This document shows, piece after piece, positions 11,556 through 22,732 of a stretch of 64,000 nt of DNA. A program made the position numbers and the translations under genes. Location: contig NW_026570249.1 of the NCBI RefSeq assembly GCF_019649055.1, forward strand, positions 744,001 to 808,000, read 5' to 3'. The stretch comes from Paramacrobiotus metropolitanus. Lineage: Eukaryota; Tardigrada; Eutardigrada; Parachela; Macrobiotidae. The notes under the pieces were generated by a model, which was not told the origin of the DNA, did not search any database, and saw only the letters and a program-made list of their open reading frames with translations. Position 1 is the first letter of the stretch, and each line of letters opens with the position of its first letter.

Positions 11556-14500
11556 TCAGTTGTGGAATGTTTGGCCGTAGAGGAAACGATAGATCATGTC
11601 GAAGGCAAAACGCGGTTGATCATAAGGCACCATGTGTCCAGCTGTAAAATGTTCCCCAGGTTAATACATAACAAGAACAACTTAAGTTATCGAAATGTAC
11701 CAAATACCAGTAAAATTATACAGAAATTGGCAGAAACCTAGTTCTTACAGTGTAGCACAAACAGCGCTACAAATCAGTTACCTCGACGAACAGCAACCTG
11801 ATAAAATTCTCCAGAATGTCTCACATAACCAGCTGGTTCCACGTCGCTATCCTCCACTTTCCAAATATATTTTGTGGACTTTTTATAGTCGGCTGCTCCT
11901 TTCCAATCCAGCAGTTCCAAATATTTTTCGGTGAATGGAAGCGCACAAATGATGTCTAACTGACCATTATAAATTAAAACGCGGTAATTTTCCAGTAAAG
12001 GGACCAGATAATTCTTTGCAGTTTGGAAAATATCCTCCAACAAAAACTGTTCAACCTTTACCCCTGACAAACAAAAAAAAATTACTTCGTAAACACCAGA
12101 AGGAGATCGTAAGCTACTTAATTTGTGGACGACTATTAACGTGGTAAGCTACGCCGCTTTTCTGCCATCGCTCTACGCTCATCTATGTATGGTAGTAAAG
12201 ATGCTTTACTTACAGTATTTACTACAGTAATTAGCAAGCATCCACAAATTTGCTCGTTTGGCAAAAGATACTTTAGCTTTACACTTACCGTAATTTAAAA
12301 GCAAAGCCATCGTGACAAAAAAATAAATAAAATTTTATACACCCTGAATTTAATAAATTTAACTCAAAAGAAATTCGCAAATGGCAATAACGGGGTAAAT
12401 TATCTACTCGGTTCTAACTTCTAAGACACTTAACCAAAATCAATGTCTATAGTTATTTGTGGTATGGCATCATAAGTACAGATACATATAGCCAGTATTA
12501 TGTACAAAGTGCTACTGTAACCGTATTATGCACTTATAAAAATACCGCTACAATTAACATTGCCCAGTCCAGCAACAATTCTTGTGGTCCACAAATTACA
12601 AATTATTACTAGTCAGCATTTCTTACCTCCATCAAAAATCTGGTTACCAACATGTAACGCTTTCCGCACATAGCACTGGTTGACATACTGCCAATAATAC
12701 GCCAGCCCTTCGGGATCAGCAGATAAGAGGAAATTATAATAAAACCGCGAGCCGGTAATATTGTAGAAGTAAGTGGGATACTTCCAAATATCGCCATCAA
12801 CAAGCGGATCCTCAATGTTGAAGGCTTCTCGGAAGTTACCTGCCCGAATGGCAGCCTGAATCAGCAGGGTTTCGTTGCGTAAATATTCCGCTTCGTTGAT
12901 ATCGGCCATGCCAAGACTGTATAGAAGATCACCGAAATCCAGCATGTTTTCTGGATCAACAAAGCCGTTCCCCAAAGCAATGCCTACACAGAACAAAATC
13001 CCAGATAATAAAAAGTCCACGAAACAACGCCATTCTGGAAAAAATGTATAGCTAACTGATTATTGAGCGACAAGGGATCAAATTATTAATAACAACCAAT
13101 TAATAACTAGAAAAATGCAAGTTGGCGTGCATTAGCAGACCGGAGCGAGACTTAAACGAAATGTCCGCTGTGGTAGCTATGTAGGTCTCCACAGTGCCCA
13201 CAATAAGTACCATATAATGGGCTTCCGGAAAACGCACATCCTGAAAATATATGCTCCAGAGTTTTTGTACTACAGGGTTGCCCATTTTCTTGTATTAACA
13301 GCTTCAAAATTTCGTGCAAATTGCATATACTTCCTAAGAAATTTTCAAAACGATACGTTTGAGTAAGAAGTATCGTTTTGAAAAATGTGGTCAAAACGTT
13401 AGAGAAATCAAGTTCGGCGCATCAATAGGGCTCATTTTACGTTCGTAACATACCGTAACAATTACTTATTAAACCCTACGAGTAAGGTTACTTTATTTGC
13501 AAAAGGAGACTGCGGAGATGGGTAATGACAACCAACCTTTAAAAGGCAATTTAAGCGGCGCTTTGGGATTATTGACATGGATAGTGTAACCCAGCGCCGG
13601 TACATATTTCCCAGCGTACGATTCTCCGGATACATACAGTGATCCTTGCTGATATTGCGGGAACATCTCATAAAACTGCAAAGATCAATAGGAACAACAC
13701 ATAACTGAATGTTGAATACTTTTCTGCAGATCTTGATGTTTTCTTGTACATACCTGCAACAGGGCCTCGTATAGATTTTTGCCGACTTGATCTTCATTCC
13801 GTGCATATCCGGCGTCCGTCTTGGTAAAGCTGAAACCCGTGCCAACTGGGTTATCAATGTAGATAACGTTGGCTAATAAGCTCCAGCGATAATCACGCGG
13901 CTTCAGCTGAAAATCAGCGGTCAACGACCAGGGGCCGTGTTCGTCGAATAAACCGAACATGGAGGTAGCGCCCGGTCCACCCTGCAGCCACAGTAAGACC
14001 GGAGCGTCTTCCGGGACGGCCACTTCCGCCGGGAAGAACCAGAAGAACAGATTGCTCGAGTCGGACTGGTTCACCGTGAAATAACCACTAAATAAACGGC
14101 ACAAAACATTATGTACCAAAACCGTAAGGAACGTTTGCAACAAAAATCTTCTGTAAAAACTTATTCAAATTTTTGTTCAGCTTTCCAGTTTTTTCCACAA
14201 GATAAGTAACACAATTCATAGTTGTACCAAATGGCTCTGCAAAACAGTACATATGTAACAATATTAATTTTTACTAATTTGTTTTCACTCTTCTATGTCT
14301 AAAAACTCTTTAAATCAGTAGAAATTAAAACAGACGAATAATTTATAAAAATCACCAAACACACTAACAACTAGAGCTAAAGTACATATTACCAAAAATA
14401 TATTGTGAGCGATGCTCGTCTCTGCAAATTAAGGTGAATAAAAGTAAATGTTACCAACCAAAAAAAGTATTATTTTAAATTTTTTAAATTAGATATTACG

Positions 14501-15088
14501 TAAATAATTAATTTAGCTAACATTGCACAACCAAAGTCAGTTTTTCAAGTTTTACCTGTAGCTGACAATATCCGTGCCCGGCAAACGTACTCGCGCCAAC
14601 TGTTGCGCCTCTGAAATATTCCCATTGCGGATCAGCGGCGTTAGAATGAGCGGATCACCAGCCGGACAATCTTTCGCCGTCAGCTGACCGAACTGATGCG
14701 GTTTCCAGGGCTTCCAGAACGGCCGATCCGTGAGCAATTTCGTCTGTCCTTCCTGCGGACGTCCCTTATACAATTTCTCCACGATGTGCTGTGGGAGGAT
14801 GGATCGCTTGTGAACGGTGTGGGGTTTCTCTTCAGACTCGGAGGATGTACCGAGAAGGTGTTTAGGCAACTTAGGAGTTTTCGTATCCTTCCCATGAAAA
14901 TGGAGCTTGGAGGGCGGCCGTGGATTTTCTGCTGGTTTCTCTACATCCTCGCCTCCGATGTGCTTCGGTAACGTCCTATCCTTGGTCGCAACGTTGGGGA
15001 TGGTATCACTGTTTGGGGAAATGGAGGCTAGCAGTAGAGGCACGCACGCGCAGGAGAAATATAGCAACAAAAATCCCCTCGCAGACAT
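11556..15088 (-). CDS. CPVL: Serine carboxypeptidase, CPVL (vitellogenic carboxypeptidase-like) type
   Basis: Family S10 exopeptidase removing C-terminal residues, in the secretory/lysosomal route. Six exons, 15088-14556, 14087-13754, 13675-13537, 12983-12627, 12063-11782 and 11641-11556, join in phase to 576 residues. The first ATG in frame gives a signal peptide (GFLLLYFSCACVPLLLAS). The full S10 core follows: LLWLQGGPGATSMFGLF (oxyanion region), NPVGTGFSF, catalytic Ser in GESYAGKYVPALG, HVGNQ, catalytic Asp in IYNGQLDIICALPF, catalytic His in AGHMVPYDQP. All triad residues are present. Vertebrate CPVL has about 476 residues; here an extra Pro/Lys-rich stretch of about 110 residues lies between signal and core, with LPKH-type repeats (LPKHIGGEDVEKP, LPKHLLGTSS, LPQHIVEKL), probably a propeptide. 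Confidence 0.92.
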
Positions 15089-15704
15089 TCTGCAGCGAAG
15101 CGAGTACTGCAATAAACTTCAGAGAAAGATCCGCTCTATTGAACTAAAATATTACTGTTTAGTGTTTACGATGTAGAAACATTAAAACCGTGCACGCAAG
15201 TTTAACTAATGATAACTGAAATGTACGCTGCCATTTCGGTGAAGACTGAAGATTTCAAAACAAAAATTCCACAACATCGTCTGTTGGAGTTTTGCATACA
15301 AGCGCACCCGCCCCAGATAGACAGTGTGGTGGAGTTTATTGGATAGTGCGATCACTGACTGCGATGCTGTGAACACTGATACTCGTACCGTCGTACGCAC
15401 AGTACGCACTTCCGCCAAGCGGAAGTGAAAATTTGTACAACACTATTTTTGTGGCGAACAGCTGAAGTCAGTCGTCCTGCAGGTCAATGTCAACTTCCAA
15501 GCTAGCGAAATTTGGTCTCAGAATTTTTTTGGCACTTGACATACCAAAGTCTCTTAACAATAACTTTGTCAACAGCTTCAACAGTATCACAAATAAGTAC
15601 AGCGTTTTCCTTTAAAGCTAACAATTATAAGCATGAGCCATACACTGGAAAGTCATAATATTATTACTACCGTGAAATTCCACCTGTACAATGTACGACG
15701 ATCA
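15089..15704. other. Intergenic between CPVL start and the first secreted paralogue
   Basis: Should hold the CPVL promoter. I see no further gene; the open frames here are short and unsupported. Confidence 0.5.
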
Positions 15705-17813
15705 TTAAGCATGCGAATTGAGCACGTCTGGATGAAAGAAGGGAATTTCCGTGTTAACAAAATGATGACCCGGCAGATCGTAATCGCTAACCCGTCCGCT
15801 GTACGGTTTATCCGGATGCATATGGTGTGATCCACTGTGGAAGAATTCCGCGTTCTCCCAATGTCGTTGGCTCTCCTGCGCCCGGAGATTGTGTATGTGA
15901 TCCGCCGGCAGAGGATCTTCAGCGAAGACCGTCTGGTTGCCGATCGCAATGCTGTTGGATTCGGTGGGTAGGGCGGAGCGTTTCCGGCGCCGGTACTGAT
16001 GCTGGTAGGCCTGCGGAATATCCGTCTGCACGGTGTTGTGTGATGCTACGTAGGCCGGGGGCTTGCCTGGCCGCTGGATGACGGGCGGTGGCAGAGCGGT
16101 CACGGCGCCGTATCCCAGGCGGCAGCACTGGACCCAGTCGATGCGGTACTCTTGATGGATTGGGTTGAATTTGGCGGCGGTACCCGTTACCACCTAAACA
16201 TTCGCATTCGAAAGAGGGCATTAGGAGCTTCGAGGTACAGAGTACAGTACAATCTGCACAATTTTGAAAACTTCCTTACGAGATAATGGTTTACATGAAC
16301 GTAACACTAATTATTAATGTATCTTTTTTAATTACCTTAAGCGTAATTATGTAAAATGATACCTTAATGATTAAACTAAAAATCGAGTTTCCAGTAGTAG
16401 GTTAAAAATTAATTCAATTTATCCATGCGCGCCACGAGTTACAAAAACTTCGTTCAGTCATTCTAAAGAGGTTCAGTAACTTAATAATAATTCCAAAATG
16501 ACAATTCGAAAATGACAAATTTATAATTAATCTAGATAAGGAAAGATATGTCGTATAGCCGGTATAGGTAAAAGATGTTTAGACTGTAAATTCGTACGTA
16601 TCCTTACATAGCCAGTAGCGCAGTTCACCAGGAAGTAGTTCCCATCGTAATACTCCCAGTATAAATCGTGAGTCGGAATATAGTAGCATGACACGTAGTC
16701 AATGTAGTATCCCGGTGGCGTTTGGCAGCATTTATATGGCTGGATGAGATCCGTGTTGGGGGTAAATGTCCAGAACACCCAATCGTTGTCCCAGTAGCCT
16801 GAAGAAAAATTTTTGTTGAAATGTGCCACGCCTGGTGCAACATTTTGCAGCGATGCAACCAACATACCGACTACGAATGTGTTGCGTGTTAATGTATGAT
16901 TTCCGGGATCATAGCAGAAGAAGTTTATCCGATAATCATGCATGAAACAATTTCGGTAGTAAGGATACAATCCATTCGATGGTGGTTTATATGGGAACAT
17001 AAACTTGCACCATACATAAGTTAAAGCCTGCAGAAGTAGAACATCATATAATAATTATGCGTTCCAACCGACAGGTTTTCTGTTGTTATTCAGAAGACGT
17101 TGTTCCAAATTAAAAGTACTCGCAGGTGCTTCTGACTTTCAAAACTGTTTTTCATGCATGTACACACTACAATTAATTAACCAAATCAGACTTACTCCAA
17201 AATCCCAGATATTGTCACTAAAAAACCAAACCAGGCACATTTATTACAGGCCATGCGGACACTTTGGAATTTTGGCTTACTTACGAAATACCTGCAAAAA
17301 TTAACATTTTATATAAACCGCACAAAAAGTGTGTTAAATGCACAGTGCGAAATAAAAAAAACGGTTCTTACCAATGACGGCTTCTCCATCGAAACATTCC
17401 ACCGTCCACTTCCGGTTAGGCTGATTTTGTGTGCCGGGTGCTTGTGCTCCATGGTATGTGGAGATGATGTTGTCCCCCTAGGATTTACTGTAGGTTAGAA
17501 CCATTACCGGTGCACACGCCGTCTGTTGGCGCCAACACGACACAGTGACCAAATGATTATCTCTGCGCTAATTTTTTAAAAACAGTTTTTTTAATTACAC
17601 ATAAAATCTGGCAGAAGCAAATTATATATTGTATTGTATTTCGCAAATTGTCCACTGCATGAATGCATAATAGTGATACAAGGCACCGTCCGTTCTTACC
17701 GTTGGATATCCTCTGTACATAGCATAGTACCAATATGTCCCCGACACCAGCGTCCATTGCAATATGCTACATAGCGCTACATAATATAACGAAAGACACC
17801 CACATCTCATCAT
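15705..17813 (-). CDS. Secreted Cys/Tyr-rich protein, copy A, tentatively dermatopontin-like
   Basis: Exons 17813-17700, 17477-17372, 17291-17285 (7 nt), 17217-17196 (22 nt), 17027-16868, 16798-16608 and 16193-15705 join in phase to 362 residues. It has a signal peptide (CLSLYYVALCSILQWTLVSG), then three modules in which Cys alternate with aromatic residues: WTVECFDGEAVIG..WDFG..VWCKF; INFFCYDPGNHT..YWDNDWVFW; PYKCCQTPPGYYIDYVSCYY..NCATGYVVTG..YRIDWVQCCRL. The repeated C-x-G-x-x-I/V-x-G....D-R-x-W-x-x-C pattern recalls dermatopontin, an extracellular matrix family; this is pattern similarity only. After the last module come YRRRKR, a likely proprotein-convertase site, and a His/Pro-rich tail of about 90 residues. 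Copy B lies directly upstream with the same layout. Confidence 0.72.
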
Positions 17814-18701
17814 TATGATCAACAGCTGACGAACCCCTTTAATTGGGATGGACTGCCAATGAGATGCAAAACAAGGGCGCGGTTGTACGGGAGAACTTTA
17901 CATAATTACTATATTGTGATATAATATGATAACGAAATCCAGTTGATAGAAACGATTTTGTTCGAGGTTACTGCAACGTGCCGGCATAGACAACGGCATG
18001 TCTTGTAGTTTGTACATCTGTGATTGTTCATTGTCATGATCAAAGGTGAATACAAGGCCAGTGGCTGTGTTGTGGCACATATTCGCATAACGAAATATAG
18101 GCGTATCATTATTAAGCAACACGCCGACAATGCCCATTAGCTATTTGTAGCGAAAAGGTAAGGATGCAAGATGATGCTCTTCCGCAAATTGCTGACCGTA
18201 ATTCATATTGCAATATTGCTGGTGGTTATTTTACTGCAGCGCTTCGGCACGTTAATTGGCTTTGTTGCCGAAATGAGTGTCTGTTTAACTGACCTCTCGA
18301 AACATATCGAAGTTTGCCGACTTTTCACAGGAGCTCTTAATATATGCATGCACTCGTATAATTAACTACATAGAATTTTTATGCGCACAACTTTTACTTA
18401 TACAAATCTGTGTGCATAAAATTATTACAAATTTAACAATCGGTATTATAAATTCAATGCGGCTGGAATCAATTATACAAAAAGCGAAGCGACAACTCAT
18501 TTTGCATTTCCGACTTTATTTACTTGAAAAGTTTTGACCTGTGCAATGCAAAAAGAATCCAAATTAAGCCTACTCCAATGCACGGGCAATTATTATCACA
18601 CATAAAAATGAACCAACAACACAATAACTGCCAAAAATAATTCAGATCAGCAAAAACCGCAAAACAACTTCTGTTTGAACTTAACAGAAAACAATTGAGC
18701 A
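17814..18701. other. Intergenic between the two secreted paralogues
   Basis: Promoter region of copy A and 3' flank of copy B. No coding exon related to either paralogue was found here. Confidence 0.5.
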
Positions 18702-20579
18702 TCACATGGATTCCATCAAGACCGGGGATTTATCCTGCTCTGTGATTTTCTTGTCCGATACCGACGGCTTGCTAGCGTTACTTGTCCCATCGGCTTCATG
18801 GGCGGTGTCTTCATGGTGACGCCCAGTATCCAAGAAAGGTGACTGCATAAACGGCCCATCTCCCGGAAGTGGGTGTTCCCTTGCGAAGGCCGTGTGGCGT
18901 TTGGTATGCTGAGCCGTCGGGCGATCCGTTGAGCGCTTCCCGCGGTACTGATGGGCGTAGTCGGAGGGAATATCCACCGCGGTCAGGGCGTTGTTGGCTG
19001 AGTAGGCCACTGGGCCACCTTTAGGCGTGGCCACGATGGGCGGTGGTAGGGACACGATGGCACCGTATCCTAACCGGCAGCACTGCAGCCACTCGATGCG
19101 GTATTCCGTTGGGATGATCGGACTAAGCTTCTTGGAAATGCCGGTCATTACGTAGCCGGTCGCGCAGTTCAACAGGAAGAATTGCGAATCGTAATATTCC
19201 CAGTACTAAGAAAAAATAACTAATGGAATATTAATCATTTAAGGGAAAATTGTCCAAACGCAGTTTTTAAGGGGCGGACCTGATCGTGAGTCCATACATA
19301 ATAGCAGGACACATAATCGATGTAATATCCCGGTGGTGTTACGCAGCATTTGTATGGTTGACTGGGATCAATTGCTGTTCGATACACCCAAAATGATAGT
19401 TCGTTATCCCATAATCCTGTAAAATAAAAACTGGGAGCTGATTTCCGTGCCGCAGTTTTATTTTGCTGCTGTGTCACGGCAATTTGTACCGGTTATGAAG
19501 GTATTGGCGCTTCGAGTATGGTTTCTTGGATCATAGCAGAAGAAGTCCACCGTGTAATTTTTTACAATGCAACTAAAACACCACAGCATTTGAAACCGGC
19601 AACACATTTTACCGCATTGACAATTAATTCTGAATCAGACTGCTTACTGGGGGAAATAAGGATACACATTCCTGGTTGATATTTTGTAAGGAAACATAAA
19701 CTTGCACCATAGTTGTGTTATGCCCTGCAATAAAATAATCATTGTTTGCAACATGCACATCACAAACATGGCAGCAATCTCCAATGCAATCGCAAGTTTA
19801 CCAAAAATAATTAGACATAATATATTTAAGCTGGAAACGAAGCGCGCCAGCATAAATGCCATCTTGTGTGAAACAAGAAATTGACGACCAAATTAATTGA
19901 GAAATTTTGCCGTCAACTTACCCCGAAATCAAACACGTTGTCCCTGAAAAATAAAAAAAAGCCATTAACTTTATCAATGCGTACAAATTAACGCTTGTCA
20001 ACAATTGAAAATCCGCTTGGGCCGGCAACACAAAGTAGTCCGTATGCCAAAACCACAATTTGATGGGAATGTCAGTATAAACGATAATCTTGGGAAAAGT
20101 ATACTTACAAAATACCTGCAAACGAAAAAGTTAAAGCAAATCAAACCAGGAGAAATGCTGTAAAACGTTTTCATACCAATGGCAGCTTCTCCATCCAGAC
20201 ACTCCACTTGCCACTTGGAATGAGGCGTATCTGGACCGCCGTTTGCGTGTGATGTTGTAATTACTGTGTCACCCTATAAACATGCCGGCAGAAAAAATGC
20301 GTGATCAAAAATCATGATGCTTGGTAAAAAATCATGATAAAAAATGCGTGGTAAAGGACAACAAGATCTTCATCATTGTGATTTGTATGAGAGAGTAAGT
20401 TCACAATACACAATTACACATTAACTCACCGTGCCATAACTCCTATACGTGCCATAATAAAAAGGTGTGCCGGAAACGGTTGGGAGACAGAGGAACAGCG
20501 CAACTATTATAAAACCAAAAATAGGCCATGAACAGATATTGGTCAGTAATGAGCTGCGTGGTTGTCGTGTAGCCGGCAT
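18702..20579 (-). CDS. Secreted Cys/Tyr-rich protein, copy B, tentatively dermatopontin-like
   Basis: Tandem paralogue of copy A. Exons 20579-20430, 20273-20177, 20115-20109 (7 nt), 19943-19922 (22 nt), 19724-19648, 19572-19490, 19416-19280 and 19205-18702 join in phase to 358 residues. The in-frame ATG gives a signal anchor/peptide (IFGFIIVALFLCLPTVSG). Matching blocks are WQVECLDGEAAIG, DNVFDFG, LWCKFMFPYK, VDFFCYDPRNHT, LWDNELSFW, YKCCVTPPGYYIDYVSCYY, NCATGYVMTG and YRIEWLQCCRLGYGA. RGKR and TKRH follow, then an acidic/His-rich tail unlike A's. Intron positions differ: A's 160-nt exon is split in two here, and A's intron after NCATGY is replaced by one after THDQ. The donor after 19280 (GTCCGC) is weak but phase and homology support it. 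Confidence 0.72.
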
Positions 20580-21776
20580 TGTTGTGCAGGTGAATTGCAC
20601 AATTCTAAACAACTGACACGACCAGTGTCGTCAACAGAAGCATACCGACCTTTCGTCGTGCTGCATAACGAACTGTATGGGCCTATGGCCAGCGGAACTG
20701 TCGAGGTAGTTTTGCGGAGGATTTCGGCAGTTTATTAGTCATTTTTGCAGCATTGCCGGTGTGTTCATGTTGTCGGCTGACCTAGACCTTGTGTTACATG
20801 CTGTTGAGGATGCGCCTCAGCATCAGGTATAATAATTTAGCAAGCCGTTAGTGGTTTAATGCTTATATTTCCTCGGGCAGTACTCGTACACTACGTTCTG
20901 CTTAAAACAGATATTACATTAATTTTGTTATTACTATGCACATTTTAAGATCTGTTGATTCCGGATGAGGATTTGTTAACTTAGCGTGCAATCGATAACC
21001 ATAACGCAATATTTGTTTAATACCTTAACTGATCTACATCGGGTTCAGGACCTAGTCAGTATCGCAACTATATTCATAAAATCAAATGTTGGGGCTGCAG
21101 CAATATACTAAAGTATATTAGAAATCCTGATACCGCAACACGTAAACATGAAATGTCATCAGTTATTCATTATTATTCATTATTCATTTTTGATAATATA
21201 GATTTCGAGAAACCGTTTTGTGGTTAAACTTTTACGGGTAAACCATATACATTCGGCGCTTTGTGGACAAATTAATACGGAACAAGCGCGGACGCCGCCG
21301 ACTCGCCGGGACGTCTTGATAACAAGCAACAAACTCTTTCCAAGAAAAGAATAAGGAATCCTTATATTTCCTAATTAGTAATTAGGATTTTTTGGTTAAT
21401 TATGACTTTGCAGTCATAAGTCAAAGATAAATGTGCTCGTTCATACACTGAACAGTGGACACTGGACACGAAACATAATCAGGAATAATATTCACTGCTT
21501 ATTGTATACGTTGCCAGGTTGCCGGTTGCCGGTTGCCGTTGCCTGCCGGCAGTGCATATTTCACTGACGATGAGGTGGTTGCTACATGAAAAATTCGGTT
21601 GCTTCCGGTTCCTGTCTCACCCGACGCGCACGGCATTTCGAAATTTTGTTTTCTGTGCTTCACTTGTGCAGAAAAATTTCGCAATTTTATAGAAATATCG
21701 TCATAAATTATTACCTGTTGATCGTCATAGTCAATAATTTATAATATAACTTAGTTTGGTTATTTTTCATGGAAAC
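20580..21776. other. Intergenic, divergent promoter region
   Basis: Lies between the start of secreted copy B (-) and the start of DNLZ (+), so it probably carries both promoters. It contains a short GTTGCCG tandem repeat at about 21510-21550. No gene was seen. Confidence 0.5.
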
Positions 21777-22658
21777 ATGTTTTTACGCTTGGCAGGTGGT
21801 ACAGTTTCATTGTGTTCTCGGCATCTAAAGCGACATCTCACGGTAAATCAACCTGCAGAATTTATTCGCCTTCCACTTCGCGCTACCCTGCCTGGAAGTC
21901 AAAATACGGTTCTGAGATACTGCTCCACGTATTCCACCGAGAAACTCCGAGAATCTTCGCAGCCGCTTACCAAAGTTGATACCAAAATCGCTTTGGGATT
22001 CACCTGTAAACCGTGTGGTCAGCGGACTCACCGTTTGATCTCGCGAGCTGGTTACGAGATAGGACTGGTGGTGATAAAGTGCTCGAACTGCAACAACTAT
22101 CACTTGATTGCGGATAATCTTGGTGTGTTTAAAGACCTGGCGCCCGGGGTCAAGTAAGTTTTTAAATTTCGCATCGTACACTTTACAGAATTTAGTTACA
22201 GTACTTCTTTGTAATTTACGACTCGTGATAGCGAATCGCTTACTAAATACACAAATGTAATTAAATTCAAATTTAATTGCTGTGCTGCGGATGAATCTCT
22301 TCATTTCCGTTAGCGGATATTGAAGTTTGTCATTTTTTTTATTTTTGAGCTGGGAAAACTGAGTAATAATTAAAAGGCAATGTGAAGATATTTTTAATCT
22401 AAAGTATTGTTTGTAGAAGCATTCAACATTTTTTATATTTTTAAATGAGGTTTTCAAAACTAAAATACGTGAAAAATGTGAGCATTTTTTAAAACTGAAA
22501 TATGTGGTCTTTTTAAAACTAAAATATTTGTTAATAGAAACATCGAAGATATTCTGGCCGAAAAAGGCGAATCCATTCGCAAGCATTTGGAAACCGACGA
22601 AGTTTTTGAGGTTGGCGATTTCCCTGCTGAGAATCCCGTGAAAGACCCCAAGGCCTAA
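21777..22658 (+). CDS. DNLZ: DNL-type zinc finger protein (Zim17/Tim15/Hep1 family)
   Basis: Mitochondrial escort of mtHsp70 (mortalin) that keeps it soluble during protein import. Two exons, 21777-22153 and 22538-22658, encode 165 residues. The ATG at 21777 gives an Arg/Ser-rich presequence without acidic residues (FLRLAGGTVSLCSRHLKRH), as expected for mitochondrial targeting. The zinc finger has both CxxC pairs: GFTCKPCGQRT and VVIKCSNCNNYHLIADNLG, with the family Arg-Thr after the first knuckle and the DNLG signature in place of the yeast DNL. The C-terminal exon reads NIEDILAEKGESIRKH, the usual family ending. Length matches the family. Confidence 0.93.
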
Positions 22659-22732
22659 TCGTCTTGGTTATCTAACTTATTTTCCCTTTTCCGCAATTAA
22701 TTTCGCCATCACGGAATTTATTTACCTTCACC

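Noticed and set aside
21825-22586. 253-codon minus-strand frame over DNLZ
   Set aside because: Lys/Phe/Ser-rich with no homology, covering an AT-rich intron; the plus strand encodes a complete known protein.
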